A DNA stretch of 64,000 nt from Paenibacillus sp. BIHB 4019 (GCF_002741035.1 NZ_CP016808.1:7154001-7218000), one strand, 5' to 3'; shown: positions 35,870 to 46,103, counted from the stretch's first letter. A program made the numbers and translations. Notes: a model not told the origin generated them from the sequence alone.

Positions 35870-37993
35870 CTACAACTGTTCGTGGGTATGGGTCCCTGCT
35901 GCCGAATAGGTTACGAATCCCGTTACCGCACCTGATGAATCTGTTGTGGCTAGGCGTGTTCCTGAAGGAATACCGTGGTTATGCGCTCCTCCCGAACCGG
36001 TAGGTATACCCTTTTGCGCTTTGGTCAAAAAGGCTTCTTGTAGCGTCTGACCTGATGTTCCGTTGACCACACTTGACCACGAAGGCATGATAACGTTATT
36101 TGCAGCCAGAGTTATGTTTGCCGCTCCATTTGCAGCATTAATATAAACCCCGTTGTCGCCAAATATTTCAAGATAGCCTAAAAGGGTGTTAATTAATGCC
36201 CGTTGAGTCCCCGCCGTTACAAAACGAAAAGCAGGAGCTCCGCCGTAATTTTGAAATAACACATAATTGCTTGCATCAGTGTACACCCCGAACATATTTT
36301 CAGTGGTAGACATTACGGACCTTGGAAACTGCCCCTCTACCTTTGTTTGAATGAGAGCCCCCGTTATTACCCCGCCTGTAAGGGTAGCCCCTATAATAGT
36401 ACCTCCAGTAATTGTTCCGCTGGCCGTGATGTCGCCCTCGAAGCTCCCACCCTTGGCGTGAATCATTCCCGTTATATCTGCCTGTGTGGCGAATAGTTGA
36501 CCAGCCATATTTACGCGAAACGGCGAGCTCGCAAACGTCTGATGCCCTAAGTGGATACCGTTTTGATTGGCCTTGAAAACATTGTTCCCGATGCCGATTT
36601 CAATTTCAATAAAATTGCCGAGCTTTCCATACACTTTTTCAGCGACAAGCCCCGCCGACGTTAACGCTGCATCAGCCGTTACCCCGCCGTCTCTCGTAAT
36701 ATAAATACCGACCGACGACGCTACGACTTGATGCAAGGGATTAACCAGGCTTTGCAGTACAATGCCGCGCTGATCGTAAATGACCTGCGACTTGGAATTG
36801 TTTATGTCCGTTATTGCTTGAGCAGCAAATGTTTCAAACGCCGCAGTCCTCACTTTCCCCCCGCTTACTATACTTTCCACGAGTTGCTTGGATTTATTGA
36901 AATCCGCAAGAATATCATAATCATCTCGCAAATAGAAATTCGCTAGTTTCACGTCAGGCTGTTTATCGCGATTAAATGGATACTCATTGATTTCCATTAC
37001 ACGGGCTTGTATGCCCTTAATTTGCATTTCTTCATCATACAAAAGAACAGTGTCGCCAATATACGCTTGTTCCTCGTCGGGGTCTATTTTGTGTAAATCA
37101 GCCACGCTCACACTAACATCAAGCGCTGGAACCTCCTGTACTCTTAACGACTTACGCGTCGCCAGCAACAGTTCCAGTGGATCTTCGATGTCCTGATCGA
37201 TGAGTTCGTTATCAAAATATGTGTTTGTTGTATTGCTCCAATAAGCAGCATACGGAGATATCAAGTAATTGACCCTTATTATACCGCCAACGATAGCGCC
37301 GGGAATGTCGTTCAATAGCGCGTATTCCTCTGTCGTAAGGTTTGAAGCTGCTAAGCCTATAAACGTCCGGCCATCTTTCATTTGCGAAAACAGGCGCGTT
37401 GTGAGCGCTCGGCTTTTATCATTAAAGTGGATGTTAATTATATTTTTGCGAAGCCGGTACTGTAGGCCGCGATCCATGCCTACCGTTTTTTTGACATGGA
37501 TGACGAAGTTATCCGGCTCGATCTCCGCGCCGTATTTGTCGGAAACATAATTAAGAGCTTCCAATGTGTTCCCGCGCCCGAAGTCCTTCACATCTTTTAA
37601 ATCAAAGCCAGGATCAACGTTAAATGTGAATTTCCCGTTTGTCGCCGCCGAAATGCTATTGAGCAGCGTCACGATATTAATGCCGTATGCCTCATCGATG
37701 TAAGAAGCATAAGGGAATTTGAAATCCGACATTTTGAACATGACATGCATGCAGTCAAACTGCACCATGCGCTTTTTGCCGTCACGTTTACGCGACCTGT
37801 CGTTAATGACGTAGAGCTGGCCGCGCTCATCTTTGACATGGCCCTTGGGCTGCACCTTGTCATAATCGTCACTGATCATAGGCAGCGAAAAGCTCAGCTC
37901 GTAATCCGAGTTAAGCCGCCGCTTGCGCACGACCTCGATTGCATCCGGCAGTACGCCGACAGTTACAAGGTTTTTATCAAGAACCTGAAGCAT
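35870..37993 (-). CDS. Phage tail-tip protein, prophage endopeptidase-tail (Tal) type
   Basis: From ATG 37993 (GGTGAAG upstream) this encodes 707 residues. The first 350 or so match the Prophage_tail/Gp18 tail-associated family (RRLNSDYELSFSLPM, YVINDRSRKRDGK, VIHVKKTVGMDRG), which forms the tail hub next to Dit. The C-terminal half is repetitive and beta-rich (GTITGGTIIGATLTGG), like a fibre stem, ending in a Gly/His-rich tip. It is placed after the tail fibre and Dit genes, as in many Firmicute siphophages. Catalytic peptidase residues were not located. Confidence 0.85.
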   Translation of the reverse strand: MLQVLDKNLVTVGVLPDAIEVVRKRRLNSDYELSFSLPMISDDYDKVQPKGHVKDERGQLYVINDRSRKRDGKKRMVQFDCMHVMFKMSDFKFPYASYIDEAYGINIVTLLNSISAATNGKFTFNVDPGFDLKDVKDFGRGNTLEALNYVSDKYGAEIEPDNFVIHVKKTVGMDRGLQYRLRKNIINIHFNDKSRALTTRLFSQMKDGRTFIGLAASNLTTEEYALLNDIPGAIVGGIIRVNYLISPYAAYWSNTTNTYFDNELIDQDIEDPLELLLATRKSLRVQEVPALDVSVSVADLHKIDPDEEQAYIGDTVLLYDEEMQIKGIQARVMEINEYPFNRDKQPDVKLANFYLRDDYDILADFNKSKQLVESIVSGGKVRTAAFETFAAQAITDINNSKSQVIYDQRGIVLQSLVNPLHQVVASSVGIYITRDGGVTADAALTSAGLVAEKVYGKLGNFIEIEIGIGNNVFKANQNGIHLGHQTFASSPFRVNMAGQLFATQADITGMIHAKGGSFEGDITASGTITGGTIIGATLTGGVITGALIQTKVEGQFPRSVMSTTENMFGVYTDASNYVLFQNYGGAPAFRFVTAGTQRALINTLLGYLEIFGDNGVYINAANGAANITLAANNVIMPSWSSVVNGTSGQTLQEAFLTKAQKGIPTGSGGAHNHGIPSGTRLATTDSSGAVTGFVTYSAAGTHTHEQL

Positions 37994-38102
37994 TATCTTC
38001 ACCGCCCGTCACGGCCGCACGGTACAGCTCTGGAATATCCTCCCGTGCTACCCGCTCCATTGATAATAAAAATTGATACAACCTCAGTTTGCGCTCATCC
38101 AT
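37977..38102 (-). CDS. Very small phage protein (41 aa) before the tail-tip gene
   Basis: Between two tail genes an ATG at 38102 opens a 41-codon frame with GGGGGTG about 6 nt upstream. Its TGA at 37977-37979 overlaps the tail-tip start by 17 nt, suggesting coupling. The peptide is charged and helical (LRLYQFLLSMERVARED). Its place next to the tail-fibre partner gene resembles the XkdX-type small proteins of Bacillus phages, but the sequence does not match XkdX as I know it. Confidence 0.65.
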   Translation of the reverse strand: MDERKLRLYQFLLSMERVAREDIPELYRAAVTGGEDNASGS

Positions 38103-38105
38103 CGT

Positions 38106-38426
38106 TTACACCCCCAATTGCAGGCTGGCCAGATCGGCAACAACCTGTTTAAGCTCTGCAAATTCTTGTTCAAGCGTCTTCGTGACTGCTGGCTGTTCCG
38201 CTGCCAGTTCCTCGGCCGTCCGCTCGACGATCTCGCCGCCACCCCACCTAAAACGGTATTGGCCGCGCTCATTAATCAATGGCTCATGGAATGCCTGCTG
38301 AAAGTGTCGTGGTCCATCCTCCAGCAGCAGTATGTCATTTCCCGCTGGATGCTCGAAGGCAGTAGAAAAGCCGTAGACGATTGTCCCGGCCTCATTGATC
38401 CTAATATAGTGATTGTATCCGTCCAT
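38106..38426 (-). CDS. Phage protein next to the tail fibre, possible fibre partner (106 aa)
   Basis: This 106-residue acidic protein opens with a beta-rich segment (YNHYIRINEAGTIVYGF) and ends in a Glu/Gln coiled coil (ELAAEQPAVTKTLEQEF). GGAGG lies before the ATG. Its location directly after the tail fibre gene and its size are like XkdW-type or fibre-assembly proteins. I recognise no firm family. A tail-fibre chaperone role is a reasonable guess from position only. Confidence 0.7.
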   Translation of the reverse strand: MDGYNHYIRINEAGTIVYGFSTAFEHPAGNDILLLEDGPRHFQQAFHEPLINERGQYRFRWGGGEIVERTAEELAAEQPAVTKTLEQEFAELKQVVADLASLQLGV

Positions 38427-38437
38427 GTCGTCCCTCC

Positions 38438-40183
38438 TTATAGTTCGGCATCAGCGATATAGTGGTAATAGTAATAGCCCGCTGTAGATAGTCCTGTTGA
38501 CGACACTATCAAAAACCCTTCGGTACCGACGTAGCTAGCTACAGCATTAGCCGTGTCCGTACCCCCGTTTGCCGTCATCCGACTTACGTTACCAGTCTGT
38601 GAATACAGGGTAACTGTAGGCGCTGTACGCTTGCTCACTTTAAAAGATGTGCCCCTAACATCGGTCGTACTAAGACCGTTTCCGCCCATCACCATACCGA
38701 TTAGCGTAGCGCTTCCAGGCACTGCACTGACGCTATAGCTTTTTTCGTAGTATCGCTGACACAGGGCGAGCTCATCTACAAACGATTTAGGCTGGAAAGG
38801 TAGCGCTGCGTCACCGCTGCAAACTTGGATTTGGGTTACATCCACATTACCAGCAGCGCCGAATCCCTCAGCAGCTGACGCTCCTGCCCGTGCTGCATAT
38901 CCAGACCCCCATTGATACATCAGGTTTACGATTAAGTAATCATCGTTATTGGTACCAAATGTTTTTCCTACAAGGGTATTCGTATCAAGGGTTAATGAAT
39001 ACTTGTTCCAATTTGCCGTTAATGTCCAATTGGTACCGTTAATCGTCTCTAGCGCTGAAGGAGTGCCCCCGCTACCATAATATTGTTGGATGTGAAGCCC
39101 TATCTTTTTGCCGGGAATGTCTGAGCGCGCCCAGAAGCTAACGGTCACCTTTTTGCTAGCGCCGCACAGATACCTGGTTCCTTGATCTATTTTTTGCCGG
39201 AGCCAGTAATAACTCAGGTTGCCTAGACTTGCTCCAGCTCCTCCGAAGATCATCCTGTAAAAATAAAAGCTATCTGCCACAAGTCCAGCTGTCTCTGCTC
39301 TTAAATGGGTGATCGCAGGGAACGTCCCACCATCTGACCCGCTGGATACCTGATAACGATCAGCAGTGTATAGCCCGTTACTTGGATTAGCAAACGACGT
39401 GCCACGTTGCCATACATCAAAGTTGCCGTTAATAATAGCTTGGCGAGCCATTGATATTGCAGGCAGGTTATCCACGTAAGTCTTATTGGCTACATCATCA
39501 GCAGCCGCAGGCGCTGCAACCTTAAATCGATTAGCAGCATCCCTCTTAACAAAAGTCGATGGCGTTGCTGCGCTAGTAGCCCCGGCCATCGCCGCCCTGT
39601 CTGCTCCCGGCATTAATCCGCTGTTACCGCCAGATACCGCATCAGGGATAACGTCTGCCCCACCAGTGATATGGCTTGAAGCATGCGCCCCAGGAGTGGC
39701 CGTGCCTGTAGCTGTAAAAGTAAGCGTGTCTGTAACCGGATTAGTTGTTATTGTAATACCGGTACCGCCAGCGATGTTAAGTGTGTCCGTCTTTGTGTCT
39801 GCATCCACATCCGATTGACCAGCAACAGCGACTTTAGAAAATGCAAACTGATTTACCTCAGCTAACGCTTGGATACCAGCCAGCTTGTCCTTCTCCGTTT
39901 GCGTGGTATGGATAGCGTTATTGTTGGCATGAGTATTTAGGTTAGTCTGTACGGCTGTCGCCTTTGCTTGCGCTCCTGCTGGCGTCTCTGCTCCTACTTG
40001 AGCAGCCGTTACAGCATGGGGATTGCTTGTATTTGATTTATGGCTGTTAATGTCCGCTTGAGCAGTTGCAGCTTTAACGTCGTTAGCATCCAGTTCCGTC
40101 TTGATATCGGCGTAATTGTCATTGTGTTTCTTCAAATTCGCCATATCGAGAAATTTTTCTATGATTCTCGGAATAAAGGCCAT
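38438..40183 (-). CDS. Tail fibre / receptor-binding protein
   Basis: This 581-residue protein starts with a helical stretch, then phage-fibre repeats with NPHAVTAAQVG and HASSHITGGADVIPD motifs. KTYVDN and a linker follow, and the C-terminal part (from about 240, beginning NGNFDVWQRGTSF) looks like a beta-sandwich carbohydrate-binding module. This fits a side or tip fibre that contacts cell-wall sugars. AGGAGG lies 7 nt before the ATG. It lies between Dit and the small fibre partner. Confidence 0.85.
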   Translation of the reverse strand: MAFIPRIIEKFLDMANLKKHNDNYADIKTELDANDVKAATAQADINSHKSNTSNPHAVTAAQVGAETPAGAQAKATAVQTNLNTHANNNAIHTTQTEKDKLAGIQALAEVNQFAFSKVAVAGQSDVDADTKTDTLNIAGGTGITITTNPVTDTLTFTATGTATPGAHASSHITGGADVIPDAVSGGNSGLMPGADRAAMAGATSAATPSTFVKRDAANRFKVAAPAAADDVANKTYVDNLPAISMARQAIINGNFDVWQRGTSFANPSNGLYTADRYQVSSGSDGGTFPAITHLRAETAGLVADSFYFYRMIFGGAGASLGNLSYYWLRQKIDQGTRYLCGASKKVTVSFWARSDIPGKKIGLHIQQYYGSGGTPSALETINGTNWTLTANWNKYSLTLDTNTLVGKTFGTNNDDYLIVNLMYQWGSGYAARAGASAAEGFGAAGNVDVTQIQVCSGDAALPFQPKSFVDELALCQRYYEKSYSVSAVPGSATLIGMVMGGNGLSTTDVRGTSFKVSKRTAPTVTLYSQTGNVSRMTANGGTDTANAVASYVGTEGFLIVSSTGLSTAGYYYYHYIADAEL

Positions 40184-40194
40184 GAATAAACCTC

Positions 40195-41004
40195 CTAGTA
40201 TAAATATTTGTGCCTGAACAAGAATGTTATGGTCACATTGGGCGAAACGGCGTTCAGAGTAAACGTGTTAACGCCTGGTTTAAGCAGCAAAAAAACGCCA
40301 TTCGTTTGTGAATAGGCGTTTAGGGCATTTAACTTGATTGTGTATTTCTCCGCATTGACTTCGAGCACGTCAGCAGCATGCATGACGCCGCCGAACGTAA
40401 AGGTCTGCTCACCGTTGGATAAGGCGAGCTGCTGCAACGATCCGGATATGCGTATGATTGGCCGGACGTCCACCGAACCACGATTCTCAACCTCAAAAGT
40501 CTGCCCGCTGGACGAAATATACAGCGAGTAAGGGCTATACTCATAGCCTTGACCATACTCCAGCTCTTGTCCGTATTCATTTACCGCCGTATCCCGGAGT
40601 GCCTCCGGGAATGGATCATGCATTTTCATGGGAATGCTCAGATTGCCGTCGAAGATGATTTTCTCTATCGACATCGTTCCGGCGTAACGCATTTTATAGC
40701 GCCTATCCGGCAAATCGGAGTAAGTGATGTACAGATCGCCCCGCTTCGCGTTAAATACCTGAGCCAGCCTGATTACCTTTGCTTGGTAGTCGGTCGTCGG
40801 ATCGTCGGCCATTAGGATGCATTCATGGTTAATAATACGTGGGCCGTACTCGCTACCAAAATCAATTTCTCCGTCGACGTCCGACAGAGTAACGTTATAA
40901 TCCCTCGTATCCGGCAGCACGGGTATATCCCTGCGCTTTAGCCCAAGCCCAAGGGACGAAAAGGTTTCAGAGATTCCGTTTCCTTCAATAAATACCTCGA
41001 TCAC
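40195..41004 (-). CDS. Distal tail protein (Dit, Sipho_tail family)
   Basis: This 269-residue protein has the Sipho_tail features: LSDVDGEIDFGSEYGPRIIN early, then a central domain (KRGDLYITYSDLPDRRYKMRY) and a C-terminal beta-rich galectin-like half. Dit hexamers join the tail tube to the baseplate/tip. It starts at GTG 41004, overlapping the tape measure stop by 4 nt. Its place after the tape measure is canonical. Confidence 0.88.
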   Translation of the reverse strand: MIEVFIEGNGISETFSSLGLGLKRRDIPVLPDTRDYNVTLSDVDGEIDFGSEYGPRIINHECILMADDPTTDYQAKVIRLAQVFNAKRGDLYITYSDLPDRRYKMRYAGTMSIEKIIFDGNLSIPMKMHDPFPEALRDTAVNEYGQELEYGQGYEYSPYSLYISSSGQTFEVENRGSVDVRPIIRISGSLQQLALSNGEQTFTFGGVMHAADVLEVNAEKYTIKLNALNAYSQTNGVFLLLKPGVNTFTLNAVSPNVTITFLFRHKYLY

Positions 41005-44000
41005 CTTTGCTTCGCCCCCTCCCGCGACTGAAATTTGCTTATTAGATTGTCTTTGCCATCCCAGAAGGTCCGAGCTGCCGCCGAGTCCTCATTGTAAACA
41101 TCCCCCGTTGAAACGCTGTATTGATAGTTATTGATTATAGTCTGACTGGAGCCAGATGGAGCAGGCATAGAAAAATTGAAGCTTGGCATCTGCATATCAA
41201 GCAGCTTAAATAAATTCCCCTGTTGCGAACTATTAAGGTACATTTCCCCTGCATGCGCGACAACCGGCACCGCAGCCCCTGTTTGACCAAGCACTACGCC
41301 ACCCTCGCTAAAGTGTTGAAGCTTACCCGTGTCCTTAGCAACGCCATACTGAGTGCGAATCTCTTGATTGCGAGCAGTAAGCCGCGCCATCTCTGCCGTA
41401 TCTCCGGATTTTTTCGCAGCATCATAAGCGTCCTTATTGGCGTTGTACTCCAACAGGTCTTTCTCTTCCTGCGTCATGCCCGCTGTTTCGATAGCTTTCA
41501 TTTTCGCTTGATACTCCGCAATAAATAAATCTAACTGCGCAAGTATCTCGGCATTCTTCTCCTTTTCACGTAAAATCTGCAATTGCTTCAATCTCTCGGC
41601 CATACCCGCAGCATCGGACGAAAAGTCATCAAAGGCCGCAAGTAACTCCTCGAAATGATCTTCCGCTTCCTTGATCTGTTGGTCGTAATCCTTCAGCTTT
41701 ATGGCCTTTTCTTCCTCCAACTTCTTCTTCTGTGCCTCAATATCTCGTTTGTACAGGACACGTTCGCGCTCGACCTGCATCTGCTGAATATCTTTTTCGA
41801 CCTGTTTGCGCTCGGCGATCCCCTCAGGACCTACAGCTGATTGCAACAGAGCTAAGCGAGCCTGCTTCTCAGCAAGAGCCTTTTCGTAATCTTCGTCCTC
41901 ATTACTCTCGTTTTCCTTGGCCAACAAATCATCAAGGGCTTTAATCTTCGCATCCTGTGCCTCGACATATGCGTCGCGCTCCGCCTTGATGCGTTCTAGC
42001 GCCTCGTTCTTCAATTTTTCAAGTAAAGGCTTCTGGTTAGCGACAAACTTCTCCATATCGGATTGTTCCCGCTCTAACAGCTGCTTTCTGAGCGCATAAA
42101 CTTGTTCGTCGGCTTTTTTGCGCTGCTCTGTACCCTTGGCGTAACGGGCCTGTACCCTTTCCCAAGCTATCAGTTCCTGCTCCAGCGTCATTCGACCCAT
42201 AGCCTTTTCATGGGCGATGTATGATTCAGATTTGCTCATCGACTCTTGGAGTAAAGCTTTTTTCAACGCATAAACCTGTTCATCGGCTTTCATGCGCTCC
42301 TCGGTTCCTTTAAGGTATCGGGCTTGCATCTTTTCCCAAGCCTTCAACTCAGCTGCAAGCGCTAGTTGTCCCATTGCTTTTTTGTGTGATAGGTAAGCCT
42401 CAGAATCGCTCAATGACTCCCTGCGAGCAGCTTTTTCGAGTGCATAAACCTGCTCATCCAGCTGCTTGCGCAGCTCCGTCCCCTTTGCATAACGGGATTG
42501 TAGCTTAAGCATGAATACCAGCTCATCATTGGCCGACATCTCACTTGTCGCCTTTTTGTGAGCTAGCCGCGCCATGGATTTATCGTAAGTTTCCTTCTCC
42601 AGTTGCTGTTGGAGCGCATAAACCTGCTCGTCTGCTTTGATTCTCCATTCAGTGCCGACTTTGTATTGGGCCTGAATCCTTTTCCAAGCGGTCAACTCCT
42701 GTTCGGTAGTCAACTCACCCATTTTTTTCTTGTGCTCGATCCAGGCTTGTGAAGCTGCGAATGCTTCAGCTAACGGGCCCTTTTCTTTTTTGGATGATCC
42801 GCCCGAACCGGATTTCGAAGAGTTATCTTTACCGCTACCACCAGCTCCATAGCCGGGATCATTGTAAAGTTTTCCGAGCGCCCCTATTTTATCGTCGTAC
42901 TCGCCCATTTTCGCAAAGTATTCGTTATAAAAAGCCTCAATTTCAGCTAAAGAAGCATCTTCTTCTGCCATCTGCTTAGCAAGAGCGTCTTTCAGCGCTT
43001 CTGCTGGATCGAACATCCCTAAGTCCAAACCGTAAGGGCTGGCACTAGGAGGAGCTGAAGATAGTTTATTCCATAAATCGCGATTCGCAGCTGCCCCATT
43101 AAGTTTGGCTTTGAGTGTTGCGAGGTCGCGAATACTTTGCATCTCCACACCATAAGCTCTAATTCTATTTTGAGTCGCTAACAAAGTAGCAGACTCAGAC
43201 TCTTTCTCAGATTCAAGATCAGTAATTGCTTTCTTAATCTTTATTTGCCTTTGCTCTTCTATTGCTGCGCTTTCGAACATCCATCCATCAGCCGTTTTAT
43301 ATATTTTGTCAGCCAATTCCGGATACTTGATGATCAAGTCTGCTGCACTCTCAGCATTTAGGGCTTGACCTTTAGCCAAATCTTTCAATATCCCATTCAG
43401 CTCGCTAATAGCGGAACCATTATTTTCGATTTCTCCGCGAAGGTCAGCAAGAGCCTCTTCTTGGTCCTTCACGCTTTCCGTACCTTTTCCTGCTGAGCCT
43501 GCCAATTGATCTTGTGATATCGAAAGCTCCGCGATGGCGACGTTTGTATCAGCCAAGGTTGTAGATAATTGACTATTAGCAGATTTTAATTCATCCACTT
43601 TAGTCCTGGCTTTCTCCACCCTTCGTATCCAGTCGCCCTCAGCAGAGCCGTTTCTGTTCCTTTCAAGTATCGCTTCTAGCTCAGTTAATTTTTGTACAGC
43701 CTTATTCAATTCCTCCTGCTTCTTCGCCTGTTGTTCTAATGCTTCATTGCGTTGGTCTTGAAGCATTGCCTGCCTTGCTTCATTTTTAATAACGATTAAA
43801 TCTTTTAATTTTGAAATTTGCTGCTCGGTTGCTTCATCAGTATAACCAGCAGCCTTAAGCTGAGCTGCACCTTCTTCGCCGATTGTAATAACGAGTGCTT
43901 TAGAAACCTCATCAAGTTGCTTTTTGACCTTTGTTTGCTGGCCAACAGATAATGATCCGCTGTCTAGCATCTTCTGATAAGAGTTATGAGTGTTTACCAG

Positions 44001-46103
44001 CTTAGGCAGTAAATCAATTTGTCTATCATATTGGCTGACAAGCTGCTGATTCACCGATTCCTCGTCTTTCATCGATTGAATGCGATCACGTCGAGCTTTT
44101 TCCTCTTGACCCATTGCGAAGGCGATTCCTGCGAATGCAGCTCCTAAAACTACTAAGCCTCCGGTGACCACTGTCATGACGGCCGCTTGCGTTGTCATCG
44201 CAGCTGTCGCCACACCTGTAGCAGCTGCCATACCCGATTGCGCCGCCGCTCCAGCTGTCGTCGCCGTCGTTCGCTGTACAGTGGACAACGTAGCACCATT
44301 AGACGATATGATTTGCACCTCATTGGCTGCTGTAGATGCTATCGTAGCCGCTGTATCAACCGCCTTTGCCCGCGTCAGTACTCCCACCGCAGCAATCAAG
44401 GTCATGACAGGTTCTTTCAACGCTTTAAACGCCAAAAAAGCACCGCTGAGCGCCGCCGTCACCGCGAAAACCTCTGTTGGCACTTTAGTCAAGCCGATTA
44501 ACATCCGATCTAAAACATCAAGTACGTTTTTAATCATGCGTCTTAGGCCATCGTCGCCCGCCTGATTAAATATCTCCAACAGGGACGTTTTGACCTGACT
44601 CGCTTTGCGCTGGATCGTATCCATTTGTACTTTTAGGTACTCAAGTGTCGCTCCAGATGACCCGATGGAAGCCGCCGTTCCTAGTAAGATGTCCCCCGCG
44701 TTCATACTCGCGGCCAGTTTAGCAAACTGGTATACACCACGCGAAATATCCGCATAGGACTGCGTTAGGTCATAGTTTTTGTTTGTAACTGCAACGGACA
44801 AATCAAGTAAGATATCCTCTGCCTTACGCCAATTCTCCATACCTTCAACAATTTCGGTGGTCTTTACTCCCAATCTTTCAAGCTCGCTCACTGCTTTATC
44901 CGTGCGAATGGTACCAAGAACAGTTTTCCACATGTTACCTAAATTCGCGCCGCCAAGCGCTGTATTACGCACCCCCGCAGAAATTAAGCCGTTCATGAAA
45001 TCAAATGAAACGCCCGTCTCCTGAGCAATTTTACCTGTCCTCTGAAAAGCAGCTGCCAAGTCCGCAGCTGGCGCCATCGTATCATGGGCTACTTTTGACC
45101 AGGAATCGAGTACACGATTACCGATTACCATTGCTTCATTGGTGTTCTTAATTTGGACGCCATACTGCGACAGAACGCTCTCCATACCCTTTGTAGCATC
45201 TTCCAGCGATACCATATCGACGACAGATAGCTGCGTCGATTGCCGGACAAGCTCCTGTACAATCCCAACGTCCTTGTACATACGGCCCCACAGCCGAGCA
45301 GACTCGGTTACATCGTCCACACTCGCGCCTAGATCGTGCGCCGTATGAATAAATTTCGTTGTCTCCTCATGCAAACGCTGAGTGTTAATTACCATTTCAT
45401 GCGTGCCTTCGGTAAAGGAGACAAAATATTTTTCATTGGTTTGCATGTATCCGGCCATGTTGGCCTCAATGCCAACAAGCCCTTCGTGTAACGCTTCCTG
45501 AGCTGTGTGTAATGCCGTATAAAGCCCTTGATATACCGTTGCATGTAAAGCAGCATTCTTGACTCGATCAAGTACAGCCGATCCTCCGCTAACTTGTTTC
45601 ATCTTTTCCGCTTGCATTTGCTCCTGCCTTGCCATTTCCGTTCGGACTCGTTGTTCATAGCGCAAGGCCTGCTCGCGTTCTCTCGCCAGTCGAGAAGCAT
45701 TTCGTTGTTCTTCGGCAGCCAATTGCCTCTTAACGCGCTGCTCATACTGCAAAGCTTGTTCTCGTTCTCGATCCGCCCTCTTGTTCGCCTGCTCCTGATC
45801 CGCCGCTATTTGTCTTCGCACACGTTGTTCGTATTGAAGCGCCTTTTCTGTGCTTGTGTCAATTTTCCCGCTGGTACTGACCTTCTGGGCTGTGTTTAAG
45901 CTACTACCTGCTGTTTTCGCTTTATTCGCAGCATTAGCCAGTTCATTGTATAACTGCTGCGTCTTCTTTATTTCAGTATTAAGTATCTGAAATGACTCGG
46001 CGTTCTTCCTAGCCCCGCCGTCGATAACCTTAAATGCTGGCGTAATCTTGGACATATCCAAATTCAGCCTGGCACCAACAACGTCCTTGCTCATTGCATC
46101 CAT
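41001..46103 (-). CDS. Tail tape measure protein
   Basis: This 1700-residue protein has long coiled coils, a hydrophobic Ala/Thr/Val-rich segment around residues 600-670 and the TMP core (about 230-560). Two internal repeat arrays occur: three 29-residue units at residues 89-163 and four 58-residue units near residues 1118-1349. The tape measure sets tail length; at roughly 0.15 nm per residue this would give a tail near 250 nm (estimate). RBS AAGGAC is upstream of ATG 46103. It lies between the tail chaperones and Dit. Confidence 0.94.
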   Translation of the reverse strand: MDAMSKDVVGARLNLDMSKITPAFKVIDGGARKNAESFQILNTEIKKTQQLYNELANAANKAKTAGSSLNTAQKVSTSGKIDTSTEKALQYEQRVRRQIAADQEQANKRADREREQALQYEQRVKRQLAAEEQRNASRLAREREQALRYEQRVRTEMARQEQMQAEKMKQVSGGSAVLDRVKNAALHATVYQGLYTALHTAQEALHEGLVGIEANMAGYMQTNEKYFVSFTEGTHEMVINTQRLHEETTKFIHTAHDLGASVDDVTESARLWGRMYKDVGIVQELVRQSTQLSVVDMVSLEDATKGMESVLSQYGVQIKNTNEAMVIGNRVLDSWSKVAHDTMAPAADLAAAFQRTGKIAQETGVSFDFMNGLISAGVRNTALGGANLGNMWKTVLGTIRTDKAVSELERLGVKTTEIVEGMENWRKAEDILLDLSVAVTNKNYDLTQSYADISRGVYQFAKLAASMNAGDILLGTAASIGSSGATLEYLKVQMDTIQRKASQVKTSLLEIFNQAGDDGLRRMIKNVLDVLDRMLIGLTKVPTEVFAVTAALSGAFLAFKALKEPVMTLIAAVGVLTRAKAVDTAATIASTAANEVQIISSNGATLSTVQRTTATTAGAAAQSGMAAATGVATAAMTTQAAVMTVVTGGLVVLGAAFAGIAFAMGQEEKARRDRIQSMKDEESVNQQLVSQYDRQIDLLPKLVNTHNSYQKMLDSGSLSVGQQTKVKKQLDEVSKALVITIGEEGAAQLKAAGYTDEATEQQISKLKDLIVIKNEARQAMLQDQRNEALEQQAKKQEELNKAVQKLTELEAILERNRNGSAEGDWIRRVEKARTKVDELKSANSQLSTTLADTNVAIAELSISQDQLAGSAGKGTESVKDQEEALADLRGEIENNGSAISELNGILKDLAKGQALNAESAADLIIKYPELADKIYKTADGWMFESAAIEEQRQIKIKKAITDLESEKESESATLLATQNRIRAYGVEMQSIRDLATLKAKLNGAAANRDLWNKLSSAPPSASPYGLDLGMFDPAEALKDALAKQMAEEDASLAEIEAFYNEYFAKMGEYDDKIGALGKLYNDPGYGAGGSGKDNSSKSGSGGSSKKEKGPLAEAFAASQAWIEHKKKMGELTTEQELTAWKRIQAQYKVGTEWRIKADEQVYALQQQLEKETYDKSMARLAHKKATSEMSANDELVFMLKLQSRYAKGTELRKQLDEQVYALEKAARRESLSDSEAYLSHKKAMGQLALAAELKAWEKMQARYLKGTEERMKADEQVYALKKALLQESMSKSESYIAHEKAMGRMTLEQELIAWERVQARYAKGTEQRKKADEQVYALRKQLLEREQSDMEKFVANQKPLLEKLKNEALERIKAERDAYVEAQDAKIKALDDLLAKENESNEDEDYEKALAEKQARLALLQSAVGPEGIAERKQVEKDIQQMQVERERVLYKRDIEAQKKKLEEEKAIKLKDYDQQIKEAEDHFEELLAAFDDFSSDAAGMAERLKQLQILREKEKNAEILAQLDLFIAEYQAKMKAIETAGMTQEEKDLLEYNANKDAYDAAKKSGDTAEMARLTARNQEIRTQYGVAKDTGKLQHFSEGGVVLGQTGAAVPVVAHAGEMYLNSSQQGNLFKLLDMQMPSFNFSMPAPSGSSQTIINNYQYSVSTGDVYNEDSAAARTFWDGKDNLISKFQSREGAKQR
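42057..42752 (-). repeat. Four 174-bp tandem repeats in the tape measure gene
   Basis: Four diverged 58-residue units share HKKAMG, AW-x2-QARY, KGTE-x-R and KADEQVYAL. They cover the coding region for about residues 1118-1349. Identity is at protein level; DNA has drifted. Such repeats may change tail length when gained or lost. Confidence 0.85.
45615..45839 (-). repeat. Three 87-bp repeats near the tape measure N-terminus
   Basis: Units begin at residues 89, 118 and 147 with L(Q/R)YEQRV and end in REREQA, with a 29-residue period. They form a charged coiled coil. Confidence 0.8.

Noticed and set aside
42057..42752. Possible CRISPR array from regular spacing
   Set aside because: The repeats are diverged coding repeats of the tape measure protein with no identical direct repeats and no spacers.
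44164..44565. 133-codon plus-strand frame in the tape measure gene
   Set aside because: Ala/Val-rich antisense of the hydrophobic TMP segment; no site, wrong strand for the operon.
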